In this document: positions 17,433-26,389 of the stretch, in pieces
Layout of the letters: every line of letters starts with the position of its first letter
Numbering within the stretch: the first letter of the stretch is position 1
Assembly: GCA_017962565.1 (NCBI GenBank)
Contig: JAGCVC010000020.1
Location: 1-64,000 of the forward strand
Direction of reading: 5' to 3'
DNA from: Alphaproteobacteria bacterium
GTDB taxonomy: Bacteria > Pseudomonadota > Alphaproteobacteria > CAAHEQ01 > UBA3637
DNA: 64,000 nucleotides
Notes under the pieces: model-generated
What the model was told of the DNA's origin: nothing
What the model saw: the letters and a program-made list of their open reading frames with translations, nothing else
Databases searched by the model: none
Translations under genes and position numbers: made by a program

Positions 17433-20369
17433 ATGAAAAAACTCTTACATAAACTTGAACAATGTCTTACTTTTGAAAGAAATACTTCTGGTTTTCTTAA
17501 AAAATCACGCGGTCGGACGATGTTGGAAACCTTAGCCGTATTGGCGGTATTGGGTTTGCTAACCATAGGCAGTATAAAAGGCTTGAATGCTGTATTTATG
17601 AAATCGAGAATAAACAAAATTTTGGATGATGCTGCTAAAACCTATACAATTTTATCCGTATCTAAAAAATTTCATGAAAATTGGGTACTCACTTTGCCTG
17701 CAGACAAATCCCAAAGTGGCTTTGACTTTTCCGGCAAACAGGCTATAAAAGAAGTAAATGATGAGACGAATGGTCCTATTATGACTTATGTCCGCGTCAA
17801 TCTTCCGAAAGACTTCTGTACAGCTGTCCTTGAAGAGCAAGCAGAAGGATTTTCAATTCATAAAGCAAGTGCTTCGGGTGAGATTTCAACCTATTCCTTA
17901 ACAGAGTGTGAAGATGAAAATGATGTGGTCTTTATTTTCAATATGGCACGTTCTTGTGCTTCAGACAGACAATGTCTAGACAAATACGGAAAAGGTTATA
18001 TCTGTATAAACGGATCTTGCATCAGAAGAGAATGTGAAGATGATTATGATTGCAAAAGTGGTGAAACTTGTGTTGCAGGCATGTGTAAATCGGAAGCGGG
18101 TTGCACGTATGATGATCAATGTGCTGCGGGTCACATTTGTGTAGAAGGTATTTGTATAAAGGCCTGTGAAAGTAATAACGATTGTCCGGAAGGCCAGAAA
18201 TGCATTACTGGAGAAGGCATTTGTTCTTCTGCTTGTAGTTTTGATACAGACTGTCCGGATGGATATAAATGTTCTTACGGAAATTGCATTACAGATGTTG
18301 AATATAACAAATGTCGAAATAGTGCTGATTGTCCAAACGGAAAATATTGTTTTAATTCCGCTTGTATGACTTGCGGAACCGATAGATATTGGAATTCAGT
18401 GCAACAAAATTGTTTGGATTGTCCATCTGATGCAACGTGTAATGGCGCGGACGGAACATGTAAAAATGGTTACACAGGACACTATAAATCTGATGGAACT
18501 TTAGCTTGTTGCTCAAATGACCTTCATTGGAATGGCTCTGAATGTGGGAATTGCCCAACTGGTGCGATATGTAACGGGACAGAAAAAATAACTTGCCCCA
18601 ACGGGGAATATGATCCTATTTTGTCACGTTGTCAAAATTATGCTTGTCACAACTGGGACACTGTTTTGAATTGCTGTTTAGATGATGGACGTTGTACTTG
18701 CAGAAGTTGTTGCTCACATTGGAATAGCGAGTTTAAATGTTGTATGGACAGTGGTTGCAACACTGGTGAAGAAGCGTGCGAAAACGGATATGTATCACAT
18801 GGTGGATATCGTGGAACCATTCGTTGTTGTCACCCAACAAGGGAATATTGGAACGGCGATAATTGTTCGGCATGTCCTGCGGGATGTACATGTGACGGAA
18901 CGACAAGCAGCTGTTTTGATAGCTCCTGTCCGGGAGGCTCTGATTGGAATGGCGCACAGACAGTTTGTTGTCAAACAGGTGAGGTATTGCTAGAGGCGGG
19001 TACTAGAGGTGATCACATCTGTTGTCCTGAAGGAACTCCTTATGCAATAGACAAAACAGGATATAATACTTCTATTCCACAACATCAAGATTATACTTGT
19101 GCAGATGTCTGCCAAGCGGGTACGTACGTAAATGGTAAACAATGTTCAACCTGTCCTGCTGGAACTTATAGTTCTGCTGCTTCAACAAGTTGCACAACCT
19201 GTCCTGCAGGAACTTACAGTGCCGCCGGTTCAGAAAGTTGTACACAATGTCCAGCTGGAACTTACAGCACTGCCGGTTCAGAAAGTTGTACAGAGTGTCC
19301 TGAAGGAACTTATAGCTCTGCAGGTTCAGAAAGTTGTACAGAGTGTCCTGAAGGAACCTACTACAGCGCCACCAGTTCAACTAAATGCAAACCTTGCCCC
19401 AATTATGCTTCGTGCTCTGATGGCAATATAGTTTGCAATGACGGCTATACATTAAGTGGAGGAACTTGTTTGTGTTTAAGTCGCAGTTGTTGCAGTAACT
19501 GGAATTCCGAATTCAACTGCTGTAAGGACACCGGTTGTACATCAGTAGAGACGTGTGCTCCAGGATATGTAGCACATGGAGGACAACGTGGTGTTGTTCG
19601 TTGTTGCAATGAGGAAACGCAATATTGGAATGGCGATAATTGTTCTGACTGTCCAGAAGGATGTACATGTGACGGAACGACAAGCAGCTGTTTTGATAGT
19701 TCCTGTCCGGGAGGCTCTCGTTGGAATGGAATACAGTATGTTTGTTGTCAGGCAGGTGAAGTAGTATTACGGGCGGGTACCAGAGCTGATTACATCTGCT
19801 GTCCTGAAGGAACTCCTTATGCGATAGATAAAACTGGATATAATACTTCTATTCCACGACATCAAGATTATATTTGTGCTCCTTGTAGCAGCTGCGGAAC
19901 TTGCCCAGAAGGTTATGCCTGTGATGGTTCAAATTTAGTTGGATGTGCAACTAATTACACAGCACACTATGATTCCAAAGGAACTTTACATTGTTGCAGA
20001 AATGATAACTATTGGACGGGTAGCAGTTGTACATCATGCCCGACCGGTGCAACATGTGATGGATCAACCCTAACTAGTTGTGGCCCTGGTAAATATTTAA
20101 CTGCGGACAAAACTTGTAAAAATTGTGATGATCTTTACAGAAGTACCACTGCTACTGATGATGACTGTTTGGTGTGTGCAGATCGTACAGTGGAGTTTGG
20201 TTATTGCGATTGGATATGTCCGTTATCATGGTTCAGAAATGCCAATGGTAACTGTACAAGATGTACTGAATCAAACAAGAAGGAAACATCCAAAACAGAA
20301 TGTGACAAATGTAATTATACCGGAAGTCCGCATGTTCGTACCTATGACGGAACATATTGTAAATACTAA
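17433..20369 (+). CDS. Giant cysteine-rich protein with prepilin-type N-terminus
   Basis: The 978-residue protein begins with a basic leader and a type IV prepilin site: cleavage expected after Gly27, then RTMLE with Glu at +5 (Glu32) and the hydrophobic stretch TLAVLAVLGLLTIGSIKGL. After a ~100-residue pilin-like head comes an almost wholly cysteine-rich region: about six units of the form C..D.DC..G..C..G.C (about 170-312); a 130-residue Cys module (about 423-557); five 16-17-residue units of the type CPAGTYS.AGSESCT.C (about 574-654), like the GCC2/GCC3 or ephrin-receptor-type repeats common in eukaryotic surface proteins; then a second, nearly identical copy of the Cys module (about 684-816) and a further Cys tail. 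It is presumably processed by a prepilin peptidase and displayed or secreted by a type IV pilus or type II-like machine, as an adhesin or extracellular binding protein; that role is inference. No pilus assembly genes lie in the window. Own promoter and terminator. Confidence 0.85.
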   Translation: MKKLLHKLEQCLTFERNTSGFLKKSRGRTMLETLAVLAVLGLLTIGSIKGLNAVFMKSRINKILDDAAKTYTILSVSKKFHENWVLTLPADKSQSGFDFSGKQAIKEVNDETNGPIMTYVRVNLPKDFCTAVLEEQAEGFSIHKASASGEISTYSLTECEDENDVVFIFNMARSCASDRQCLDKYGKGYICINGSCIRRECEDDYDCKSGETCVAGMCKSEAGCTYDDQCAAGHICVEGICIKACESNNDCPEGQKCITGEGICSSACSFDTDCPDGYKCSYGNCITDVEYNKCRNSADCPNGKYCFNSACMTCGTDRYWNSVQQNCLDCPSDATCNGADGTCKNGYTGHYKSDGTLACCSNDLHWNGSECGNCPTGAICNGTEKITCPNGEYDPILSRCQNYACHNWDTVLNCCLDDGRCTCRSCCSHWNSEFKCCMDSGCNTGEEACENGYVSHGGYRGTIRCCHPTREYWNGDNCSACPAGCTCDGTTSSCFDSSCPGGSDWNGAQTVCCQTGEVLLEAGTRGDHICCPEGTPYAIDKTGYNTSIPQHQDYTCADVCQAGTYVNGKQCSTCPAGTYSSAASTSCTTCPAGTYSAAGSESCTQCPAGTYSTAGSESCTECPEGTYSSAGSESCTECPEGTYYSATSSTKCKPCPNYASCSDGNIVCNDGYTLSGGTCLCLSRSCCSNWNSEFNCCKDTGCTSVETCAPGYVAHGGQRGVVRCCNEETQYWNGDNCSDCPEGCTCDGTTSSCFDSSCPGGSRWNGIQYVCCQAGEVVLRAGTRADYICCPEGTPYAIDKTGYNTSIPRHQDYICAPCSSCGTCPEGYACDGSNLVGCATNYTAHYDSKGTLHCCRNDNYWTGSSCTSCPTGATCDGSTLTSCGPGKYLTADKTCKNCDDLYRSTTATDDDCLVCADRTVEFGYCDWICPLSWFRNANGNCTRCTESNKKETSKTECDKCNYTGSPHVRTYDGTYCKY
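18699..19102 (+). repeat. Cysteine module, first copy (duplicated within the gene)
   Basis: This segment recurs at 19482-19880 in the same gene. Blocks such as TGTACATGTGACGGAACGAC are identical in both, and the encoded CTCDGTTSSCFDSSCPGGS and YAIDKTGYNTSIP match exactly, which indicates a recent in-frame duplication or conversion. Confidence 0.8.
19152..19394 (+). repeat. Five tandem 48-51 nt units encoding GCC2/GCC3-like repeats
   Basis: Units begin at 19152, 19200, 19248, 19296 and 19344, each encoding C-P-(A/E)-G-T-Y...C.(E/Q/T)C. Units 3-5 are nearly identical in DNA, so the number of copies could vary by slippage or recombination. Confidence 0.85.
19482..19880 (+). repeat. Cysteine module, second copy
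   Basis: Second copy of the 18699-19102 segment. The two differ at scattered codons (for example NGAQTVCCQ versus NGIQYVCCQ) but keep every cysteine that I compared. Confidence 0.8.
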
Positions 20370-20383
20370 ATGTTTCCGTTAAC

Positions 20384-20413
20384 AAAAAGCCCGTCGTTAT
20401 GGCGGGCTTTTTT
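20384..20413 (+). terminator. Terminator of the cysteine-rich pilin-like gene
   Basis: AAAAAGCCCG...CGGGCTTTTTT, GC-rich stem with a T run, about 15 nt after the stop. Confidence 0.85.
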
Positions 20414-20519
20414 ATATATCCCCTATATTCGCATAAAATGTACAAAATAAACTTATCATTTAAACACTTTATTAACTCTTTTGTTTTATGGTGGATTTTG
20501 AATGAAGGAGTTGTGAGTA

Positions 20520-21026
20520 ATGTTTGAAAATATTTTAAGTAAAATTGAAGAAATCGGCGGCGCGTTTATGGCCGCCCCTTTATCTGATGAAGGCTATGAA
20601 AAACTAACTAATCAATTACAAGAAATGAAAATTGAATTGCCGGATGAATATGCAGAATTGCTATTCACTGCAGATGGTTTAAATTGGGGTGGTTTGGAAT
20701 TTTTTGCCTCTGCTATGCACGCTGACAAAAAACGGGGATTTAACATTACCGACTTGGTTTCACAAAATCGGTTGTTTCAAGCTTTAAATCCGGACAAAAA
20801 AGGTTGTGTTTTACTGGGACACACTGACGAAGAAAGTTATATTTACAATTCTAAAAACAATAAATATGAAATTATTGAAGAATTCGAAGACAACGTATTA
20901 AAATCTTTCACTTCTTTTGAAGAATTGTTTCAATATGTGATTGATGAACAAATCGAAGTTGTTCAAAACTTTGTCGTTTTCAATGAAGATGAAATCAAAG
21001 ACGAAGCATCTGATGAAGATTTTTAA
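20520..21026 (+). CDS. SMI1/KNR4 (SUKH)-like protein
   Basis: The 168-residue protein has the SUKH-type order: an N-terminal helix with ELPDEYAELLFTADGLNWGG, a middle strand region (FNITDLVSQNRLF), then GCVLLGHTDEESYIYNSKNNKYEI and a final FTSFEELFQYVIDEQ helix. SUKH proteins often act as immunity proteins against contact-dependent or polymorphic toxins, but housekeeping members exist. No toxin gene is adjacent; the next gene is queA, whose ATG follows the stop directly, so the two are co-transcribed. Its role here is therefore open. AAGGAG lies about ten nt before the start. Confidence 0.7.
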   Translation: MFENILSKIEEIGGAFMAAPLSDEGYEKLTNQLQEMKIELPDEYAELLFTADGLNWGGLEFFASAMHADKKRGFNITDLVSQNRLFQALNPDKKGCVLLGHTDEESYIYNSKNNKYEIIEEFEDNVLKSFTSFEELFQYVIDEQIEVVQNFVVFNEDEIKDEASDEDF

Positions 21027-22073
21027 ATGAGAGTTGATATTTTCAATTTTGAGTTACCTGCTGACAGGATTGCCAACGAACCGGCAAATCCGCGTGACAG
21101 TGCAAAATTACTTCATATTATGCAGAACGGATTGGAAGATAAAACCATTCGTGACTTACCTTCACTGTTACATGCCGGTGATGTGTTGGTTTTTAATGAT
21201 ACAAAAGTTATTCCGGCCCGTATCTATGGCAAGCGTGGACAGGCAAGCATTGAAGCTACTTTGTTAAAACAATTGGATTTATCGACCTGGAAATGTTTAA
21301 TCAAAAATGCGCGTCGTCTAAAAATCGATGATGAGATTATTTTTTCCGATGATTTTACTGCAAAAGTATTAAAAAAAGATAGCGATGGCCCGGTTACTTT
21401 ACAATTTAACGTTGCAGGAGCTGATCTTTTTGCTGCACTGCATTTACATGGTATCATGCCCCTTCCCCCTTATATCAAACGTGGTAAAAGCGGAGAAGAA
21501 ACGGACAAAGCAAATTATCAGACGGTTTATGCAAAACATGAAGGCGCTGTTGCTGCTCCGACAGCCGGCTTACATTTTACAAAACCTTTATTGAAACAAA
21601 TCAAAGATATGGGTGTTCAAGAAGAATTTTTGACTTTACACGTAGGTGGCGGTACTTTTTTACCTGTCAAAGTTGAAGACACAGACAATCATAAAATGCA
21701 CGCCGAATATGGTATTATCACACCCGCCGTTGCAAAAAGATTAAATCAAGCAAAACAAGAAGGCAGACGCATTATCCCCGTTGGAACAACCGCACTACGT
21801 TTAATCGAAAGTGCTACGGATGAAAATGGTGTTATTCATCCTTTTGCTGAGGAAACATCCATCTTTATTACGCCCGGTTACCATTTCCGGTTTGCTGATG
21901 CTTTATTTACAAACTTTCATTTGCCACAAAGCACGTTATTTATGTTGGTATGTGCTTTTGCCGGTATTGATACAATGAAAAAAGCATATCAACATGCAAT
22001 TGATGCGCACTACCGTTTCTTTTCATATGGCGATGCTTGTTTTATCGAAAAAAAATCAGATTCTGCGTTGTAA
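21027..22073 (+). CDS. queA: S-adenosylmethionine:tRNA ribosyltransferase-isomerase
   Basis: QueA transfers and isomerises the ribosyl group of S-adenosylmethionine onto preQ1 at position 34 of tRNAs for Asp, Asn, His and Tyr, giving epoxyqueuosine. All 348 residues align with the family: DFELPADRIANEP-like start, LLHAGDVLVFNDTKVIPAR, IMPLPPYIKRG, AAPTAGLHFT, LHVGGGTFLPVK, PVGTTALRLIES and NFHLPQSTLFMLVCAFAG. It begins immediately after the SUKH-like stop. Its last 18 nt overlap the 3' end of the convergent U32 gene, with no terminator visible between them. Confidence 0.96.
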   Translation: MRVDIFNFELPADRIANEPANPRDSAKLLHIMQNGLEDKTIRDLPSLLHAGDVLVFNDTKVIPARIYGKRGQASIEATLLKQLDLSTWKCLIKNARRLKIDDEIIFSDDFTAKVLKKDSDGPVTLQFNVAGADLFAALHLHGIMPLPPYIKRGKSGEETDKANYQTVYAKHEGAVAAPTAGLHFTKPLLKQIKDMGVQEEFLTLHVGGGTFLPVKVEDTDNHKMHAEYGIITPAVAKRLNQAKQEGRRIIPVGTTALRLIESATDENGVIHPFAEETSIFITPGYHFRFADALFTNFHLPQSTLFMLVCAFAGIDTMKKAYQHAIDAHYRFFSYGDACFIEKKSDSAL

Positions 22074-24308
22074 GTTTCCGATGTAAGTCTGCGGTATAGA
22101 TTTTCCATTTTTCACCGCTTTTATAATATTTTCTATCTGTTCAGATGTGTAATCCTTGTAGATAAAATCAATCCGCAAATAATCTGCATTGACCTTATCG
22201 ACAGCATTTCCAAAATAAAAAGCTTTATGGTTAAAAACAACCGTTTGACAAGGTTCCGATAAAGCATCATATTTTTGGTTATCTTTCGTTAATTTAAACC
22301 ATTGAGTTCCACCTTTACAATGCTTACAATCATGCGGACGAATACAATTTGCGCTGATAAATAAAGGCACGTCACTGTAAATTGGCAGAACAACCGGCAG
22401 TACGGCTTTCGTTGTTAAATCCGCTAAGTTATCTGATGTATCTTCAAAAGAAAGTGTCACACGACTTGCACCTATTTCTTTTGCCATTTGAACAGATTGA
22501 GTATTCATCATATAAATTGAATTATCAAATGTTAAATCTATACCTTTTGCAGGTAACATTTCCAAAGCCCAAACATTACCGATTTCCCATTTTTTATAAC
22601 CGGCATTTAATGCGTTTCTTACAACATCAGTGAAGACTTTCGGATTGCGACAAACCGCAGGCAAAGCCAAACGTACTTTGTTTTTCGGTAATTTTTGCAA
22701 ACATGCTAGATCTGTATTAGGCGACAGAGCCACTATTATTTCAGCGACATTATCTAAATCGGGTAAATTTTCCGGCTTATCCGTTTTGACAATATAACCT
22801 TTAAAACTATGCTTTATTGTTTTAACAGATGGCAAAAAACGTTCTTCATTTTTTACTTCTATTTGTTCATAAAGTTTGCGCCTTAATTCATTTAAAATTG
22901 ACAAAGGAACAAATAAATTTTGCGGATTTTCAATGTTTAATTTATTCAGTTTTAAAGGCGTATTACCGACTTTTTCAAATGCTTGCTTAACAGAATCATT
23001 TACCTTTTGTATGTTTTGAGCAGATGAAAGACTATCATCAATACGAGCACACCATTGTCCGCAATCTGCACGAATAAAATCTTTTTCAATTTGTACATCA
23101 ACATCTATCGGCATGCGGTAAACAAATGCTCCCGCCTTTGGTTTTTCGTAATGATAAGATCCTTTAACACGTGAAGAAGAAGCCAAATAAATAACTGCAC
23201 CGCTTGGAATAAAAGGTGTTTTTGGTGGTAAAGTAATTTCAACAATACTTCCGGCTTTTGCTTCAAAAACAGAACGACCAGATACATGCATTTTTTCCAA
23301 AGAAAAACCAAAAGGCTTTTCATCCCCTGCCACATCAATTTGAATACCGTCATAACGTGCAATATCTGCATTTGTTTTAAAAGTCAAACGACCATGCACA
23401 ACATTTTTAACCAAACCTATTTTTAAACCACGATGACCGACAAATTCTGTGTCAATTACATCTTTGTTTTTACCATTGAAATGCAACTTTGTCCAAGGAC
23501 GCGCAAAAATTTGCATGATATCTTTATCTAAATCTTGAACAGATTTTCCATCTAAAATCCGGCGATAATAATTGGTGACGGCCGCAACATAAAGTGCATT
23601 TTTCTTGCGTCCTTCTATTTTTAAAGAAGAAACCGGCATTTTTAAAATATCTTCTTGCAATGCCATATCTTTCATTGAAAATAAATGTTTTTTTCCCAAA
23701 TCACCATCAAACAAAGCACGGCACGGATATAAACATTTCCCACGATTAGCACTCATCCCTGTTTCCATAGACGAAAACAAACACAAGCCACTATAAGAAT
23801 AACATAGCGCGCCATGAATAAATGCCTCTGTTTCTAAACCTTTAATTGAGGCAATTTCTTGAATTTCCGATAAACTTAATTCGCGTGCTAAAACGACACG
23901 TGAAAAACCCATTTTTTTCAAAGCCAAAGCACCCTGCTCGTTATGAACAGCCATCTGTGTACTGGCGTGCATTTGAAGTTCCGGATAACCTTCACGAATA
24001 ACACGAGCAACACCAAGATCTTGAATAATAACGGCATCCACACCGGCTTTGACACAAGCATCTAAACTTTTCGTCAAACCGGACAATTCAGCATCTTGCA
24101 ACAAAGTGTTAATCGTTACGTAAATTTTGGCATTTTTTGTATGTGCATAGTTTGTTATTTCACACAATTCTTCATCCGAAAAATTCGTTGCCGTTGCACG
24201 CGCTGAAAATTGCTTTAATCCCAAATAAAGTGCATCTGCGCCATAAAAAAGCGCGGCATACGCTGCTTCAATATCACCGGCAGGAGCCAATAACTCTGGT
24301 TTTATCAT
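22056..24308 (-). CDS. rlhA: Peptidase U32 family protein, probable 23S rRNA hydroxylase RlhA
   Basis: The 750-residue protein starts PELLAPAGDIEAAYAALFYGADALYLGL and contains the U32 signature region EAFIHGALCYSYSGLCLFSS followed by SANRGKCLYPCR, whose cysteines are the conserved set of this family. The long C-terminal part (about residues 340-750, including a DUF3656-like stretch and a second barrel-like domain with HDCKHCKGG) matches the large YdcP/RlhA subtype, which hydroxylates C2501 of 23S rRNA in E. coli. Older annotation as collagenase is not supported by known biochemistry for this subtype. It follows glgX by 53 nt on the same strand and may belong to the glg transcript. Confidence 0.82.
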   Translation of the reverse strand: MIKPELLAPAGDIEAAYAALFYGADALYLGLKQFSARATATNFSDEELCEITNYAHTKNAKIYVTINTLLQDAELSGLTKSLDACVKAGVDAVIIQDLGVARVIREGYPELQMHASTQMAVHNEQGALALKKMGFSRVVLARELSLSEIQEIASIKGLETEAFIHGALCYSYSGLCLFSSMETGMSANRGKCLYPCRALFDGDLGKKHLFSMKDMALQEDILKMPVSSLKIEGRKKNALYVAAVTNYYRRILDGKSVQDLDKDIMQIFARPWTKLHFNGKNKDVIDTEFVGHRGLKIGLVKNVVHGRLTFKTNADIARYDGIQIDVAGDEKPFGFSLEKMHVSGRSVFEAKAGSIVEITLPPKTPFIPSGAVIYLASSSRVKGSYHYEKPKAGAFVYRMPIDVDVQIEKDFIRADCGQWCARIDDSLSSAQNIQKVNDSVKQAFEKVGNTPLKLNKLNIENPQNLFVPLSILNELRRKLYEQIEVKNEERFLPSVKTIKHSFKGYIVKTDKPENLPDLDNVAEIIVALSPNTDLACLQKLPKNKVRLALPAVCRNPKVFTDVVRNALNAGYKKWEIGNVWALEMLPAKGIDLTFDNSIYMMNTQSVQMAKEIGASRVTLSFEDTSDNLADLTTKAVLPVVLPIYSDVPLFISANCIRPHDCKHCKGGTQWFKLTKDNQKYDALSEPCQTVVFNHKAFYFGNAVDKVNADYLRIDFIYKDYTSEQIENIIKAVKNGKSIPQTYIGNLQRRI

Positions 24309-24361
24309 TCAACAATCCTTTTTATTGGCTGCATTTTAACACAAAAATAAGATAAATTCAA

Positions 24362-26389
24362 CTATTCTTCTAGCAAAACAGTAAAACTCCAAGGAGCCAC
24401 CTGAATATCTTTACCAACGAAAACGCTCTCTTCTGCCGTATCCAACAGACACTGATAAGAAATTCCCTTTTTCAAACGATACTGGACAGGCTTATCAGAG
24501 GCATTCATTATTATAAAATATGTCTCTCCTAACGTTTGACAAACAAAAGCAAAATCCCTCATTCCTTCTGACAAATGATTTGCATCCAACGGAATACCGT
24601 TTCTATCTTGCAAACAAACCCAAGTATCTTCCGCAAAAAAAGGTGTTTCTTTGCGCATTGTCAAAACACTTTGAACAAAAGATTGCATTTTACGAGCATA
24701 AGGCCCCATATGATTCCAATCCAACCAACCGACTACATTGTCTTGTGCGTAAGCGTTATTGTTTCCGTATTGCGTATTTAATCTTTCATCTCCGGCTAAT
24801 AACATCGGGGTTCCGTTTGATAACAATAAAGTCGCTAACATAGCTTTCAAACGTTTAAAACGTAAATCCAAAATTTTTTTGTCTTTCGTTTGACCTTCTA
24901 CACCGCTATTCCAACTCCAATTTGCAGAGTTACCATCCCGATTTTCTTCGCCATTCATTTGATTATGTTTTTCGTTATAACTGACCAGGTCATAAGCGGT
25001 AAAGCCATCATGAGCCGTCAAAAAGTTTATCCTGCGCCATGCATCTTGATAATATATTTTTTCATCATATTGAACTGCTGCAAATTCCGTAAATAAATCG
25101 CGCACTTGACCAAAATCACCTTTCCAAAAACGTCTGCAAGCGTCTCTAAATCTGTCATTCCATTCCGCAAAACGAGTCGGGAAATTGCCTCGCTGATATC
25201 CTCCCCAACCGATATCCCAAGGTTCTGCAATCAGTTTTGTATCCTTTAATATATTATCTTTCGATAAAGCTTCAAAGAATGGCGCATCTTTTGAATAAAC
25301 ACCCTTATCACCGACACGAGCCAGAGTCGTTGCCAAGTCAAATCTGAAACCATCGATATCAAACATTTCTTTCCAATAACGCATGGAATTCAATACTAAA
25401 GCCAGAGTTGCCGAGCTGTCAAAATTAAGCATATTACCGCAACCGGTATCATTCATATAATAACGTTTATTTTCCGGACTTAATCGGTAATATGTCAAAT
25501 TGTCTATCCCTTTTAAAGACAGACTTGGCCCCATTTCATTTCCTTCGCCCGTATGATTATAAACAACATCAAAAATGACCTCTATACCGACATCATGCAA
25601 AAGCCTGACCATTGTCTGTATTTGGCCCAAATTCTTACGATACATATAAGCAGGCTCCGGAGCCATAAAACAAACAGGATCATATCCCCAATAATTTGAT
25701 AAACCTTTTTCTTTTAAAAACAGCGGATTTGTATGAGCGGCAATCGGCAACAACTCTACACTTGTAATTCCCAACGATTTTAAATACCTTACGCTTTTTT
25801 TTGCAGAAAGACCCAAAAAACGACCTTGCTCACTTTTTGAAAGCTGCGTATTTAATTTTGAAAATCCGCGCAAATGCATTTCATAAATAACTGTATCTTC
25901 CCATGCAATATCTGGGGAATTTTGTATTACATCATTTCTTAATTTTTCAACGTCAACAACTATACATTTTGGTGTAAATGGCGCACTGTCTGTTTTTGAA
26001 AAAGACAAATCCAAATTTTCATCACCCATTTTGTATGCAAATTGACTTTTGTGAATTTCCACACTATGAGTCAACAACTTTGCAGTCGGATCTAACAATA
26101 ATTTGTTTTTGTTAAAACGCATACCGTTTTCCGGATCCCATGGTCCATCAACACGATAAGCATAACGTTGTCCGGCTTTTGCTCCAGCTACATAAATATG
26201 CCATACATCATCTGTCTTCTCTGTAAGTTGAAAAACGTTTGTTTCATATCCAAAAGCATTATAAAAATGTAAACTAATACCCGTTGCATTTTGGGAATAA
26301 ATCGAAAAATTAACTCCGTTTTTATCAGGAGTCGCGCCTATTGGATAAGGACGTCCGGATTCGGTTTTAAAATGATTTAATCGAAACAT
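24362..26389 (-). CDS. glgX: Glycogen debranching enzyme GlgX
   Basis: GlgX hydrolyses alpha-1,6 branches of phosphorylase-limited glycogen in the cytoplasm. The 675-residue protein has an N-terminal CBM48-type domain (GRPYPIGATPDKNGVNFSIYS, about 1-130) and a GH13 barrel with WEDTVIYEMHLRGFSK, FDVVYNHTGEGNE, DGFRFDLATTLAR (nucleophile Asp), LIAEPWDIGWGGYQ (acid Glu) and FLTAHDGFTAYDLVSY (third Asp). It begins right after the glgB stop, so the pair is translationally linked. Confidence 0.95.
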   Translation of the reverse strand: MFRLNHFKTESGRPYPIGATPDKNGVNFSIYSQNATGISLHFYNAFGYETNVFQLTEKTDDVWHIYVAGAKAGQRYAYRVDGPWDPENGMRFNKNKLLLDPTAKLLTHSVEIHKSQFAYKMGDENLDLSFSKTDSAPFTPKCIVVDVEKLRNDVIQNSPDIAWEDTVIYEMHLRGFSKLNTQLSKSEQGRFLGLSAKKSVRYLKSLGITSVELLPIAAHTNPLFLKEKGLSNYWGYDPVCFMAPEPAYMYRKNLGQIQTMVRLLHDVGIEVIFDVVYNHTGEGNEMGPSLSLKGIDNLTYYRLSPENKRYYMNDTGCGNMLNFDSSATLALVLNSMRYWKEMFDIDGFRFDLATTLARVGDKGVYSKDAPFFEALSKDNILKDTKLIAEPWDIGWGGYQRGNFPTRFAEWNDRFRDACRRFWKGDFGQVRDLFTEFAAVQYDEKIYYQDAWRRINFLTAHDGFTAYDLVSYNEKHNQMNGEENRDGNSANWSWNSGVEGQTKDKKILDLRFKRLKAMLATLLLSNGTPMLLAGDERLNTQYGNNNAYAQDNVVGWLDWNHMGPYARKMQSFVQSVLTMRKETPFFAEDTWVCLQDRNGIPLDANHLSEGMRDFAFVCQTLGETYFIIMNASDKPVQYRLKKGISYQCLLDTAEESVFVGKDIQVAPWSFTVLLEE

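Noticed and set aside
19132-19431. Alternative-frame open frames and a CRISPR-like look of the regularly spaced units at 19152-19394
   Set aside because: The 48-nt period is a multiple of three with conserved cysteine codons in the long frame, there are no unique spacers, and the other frames are shadows of the repeat.
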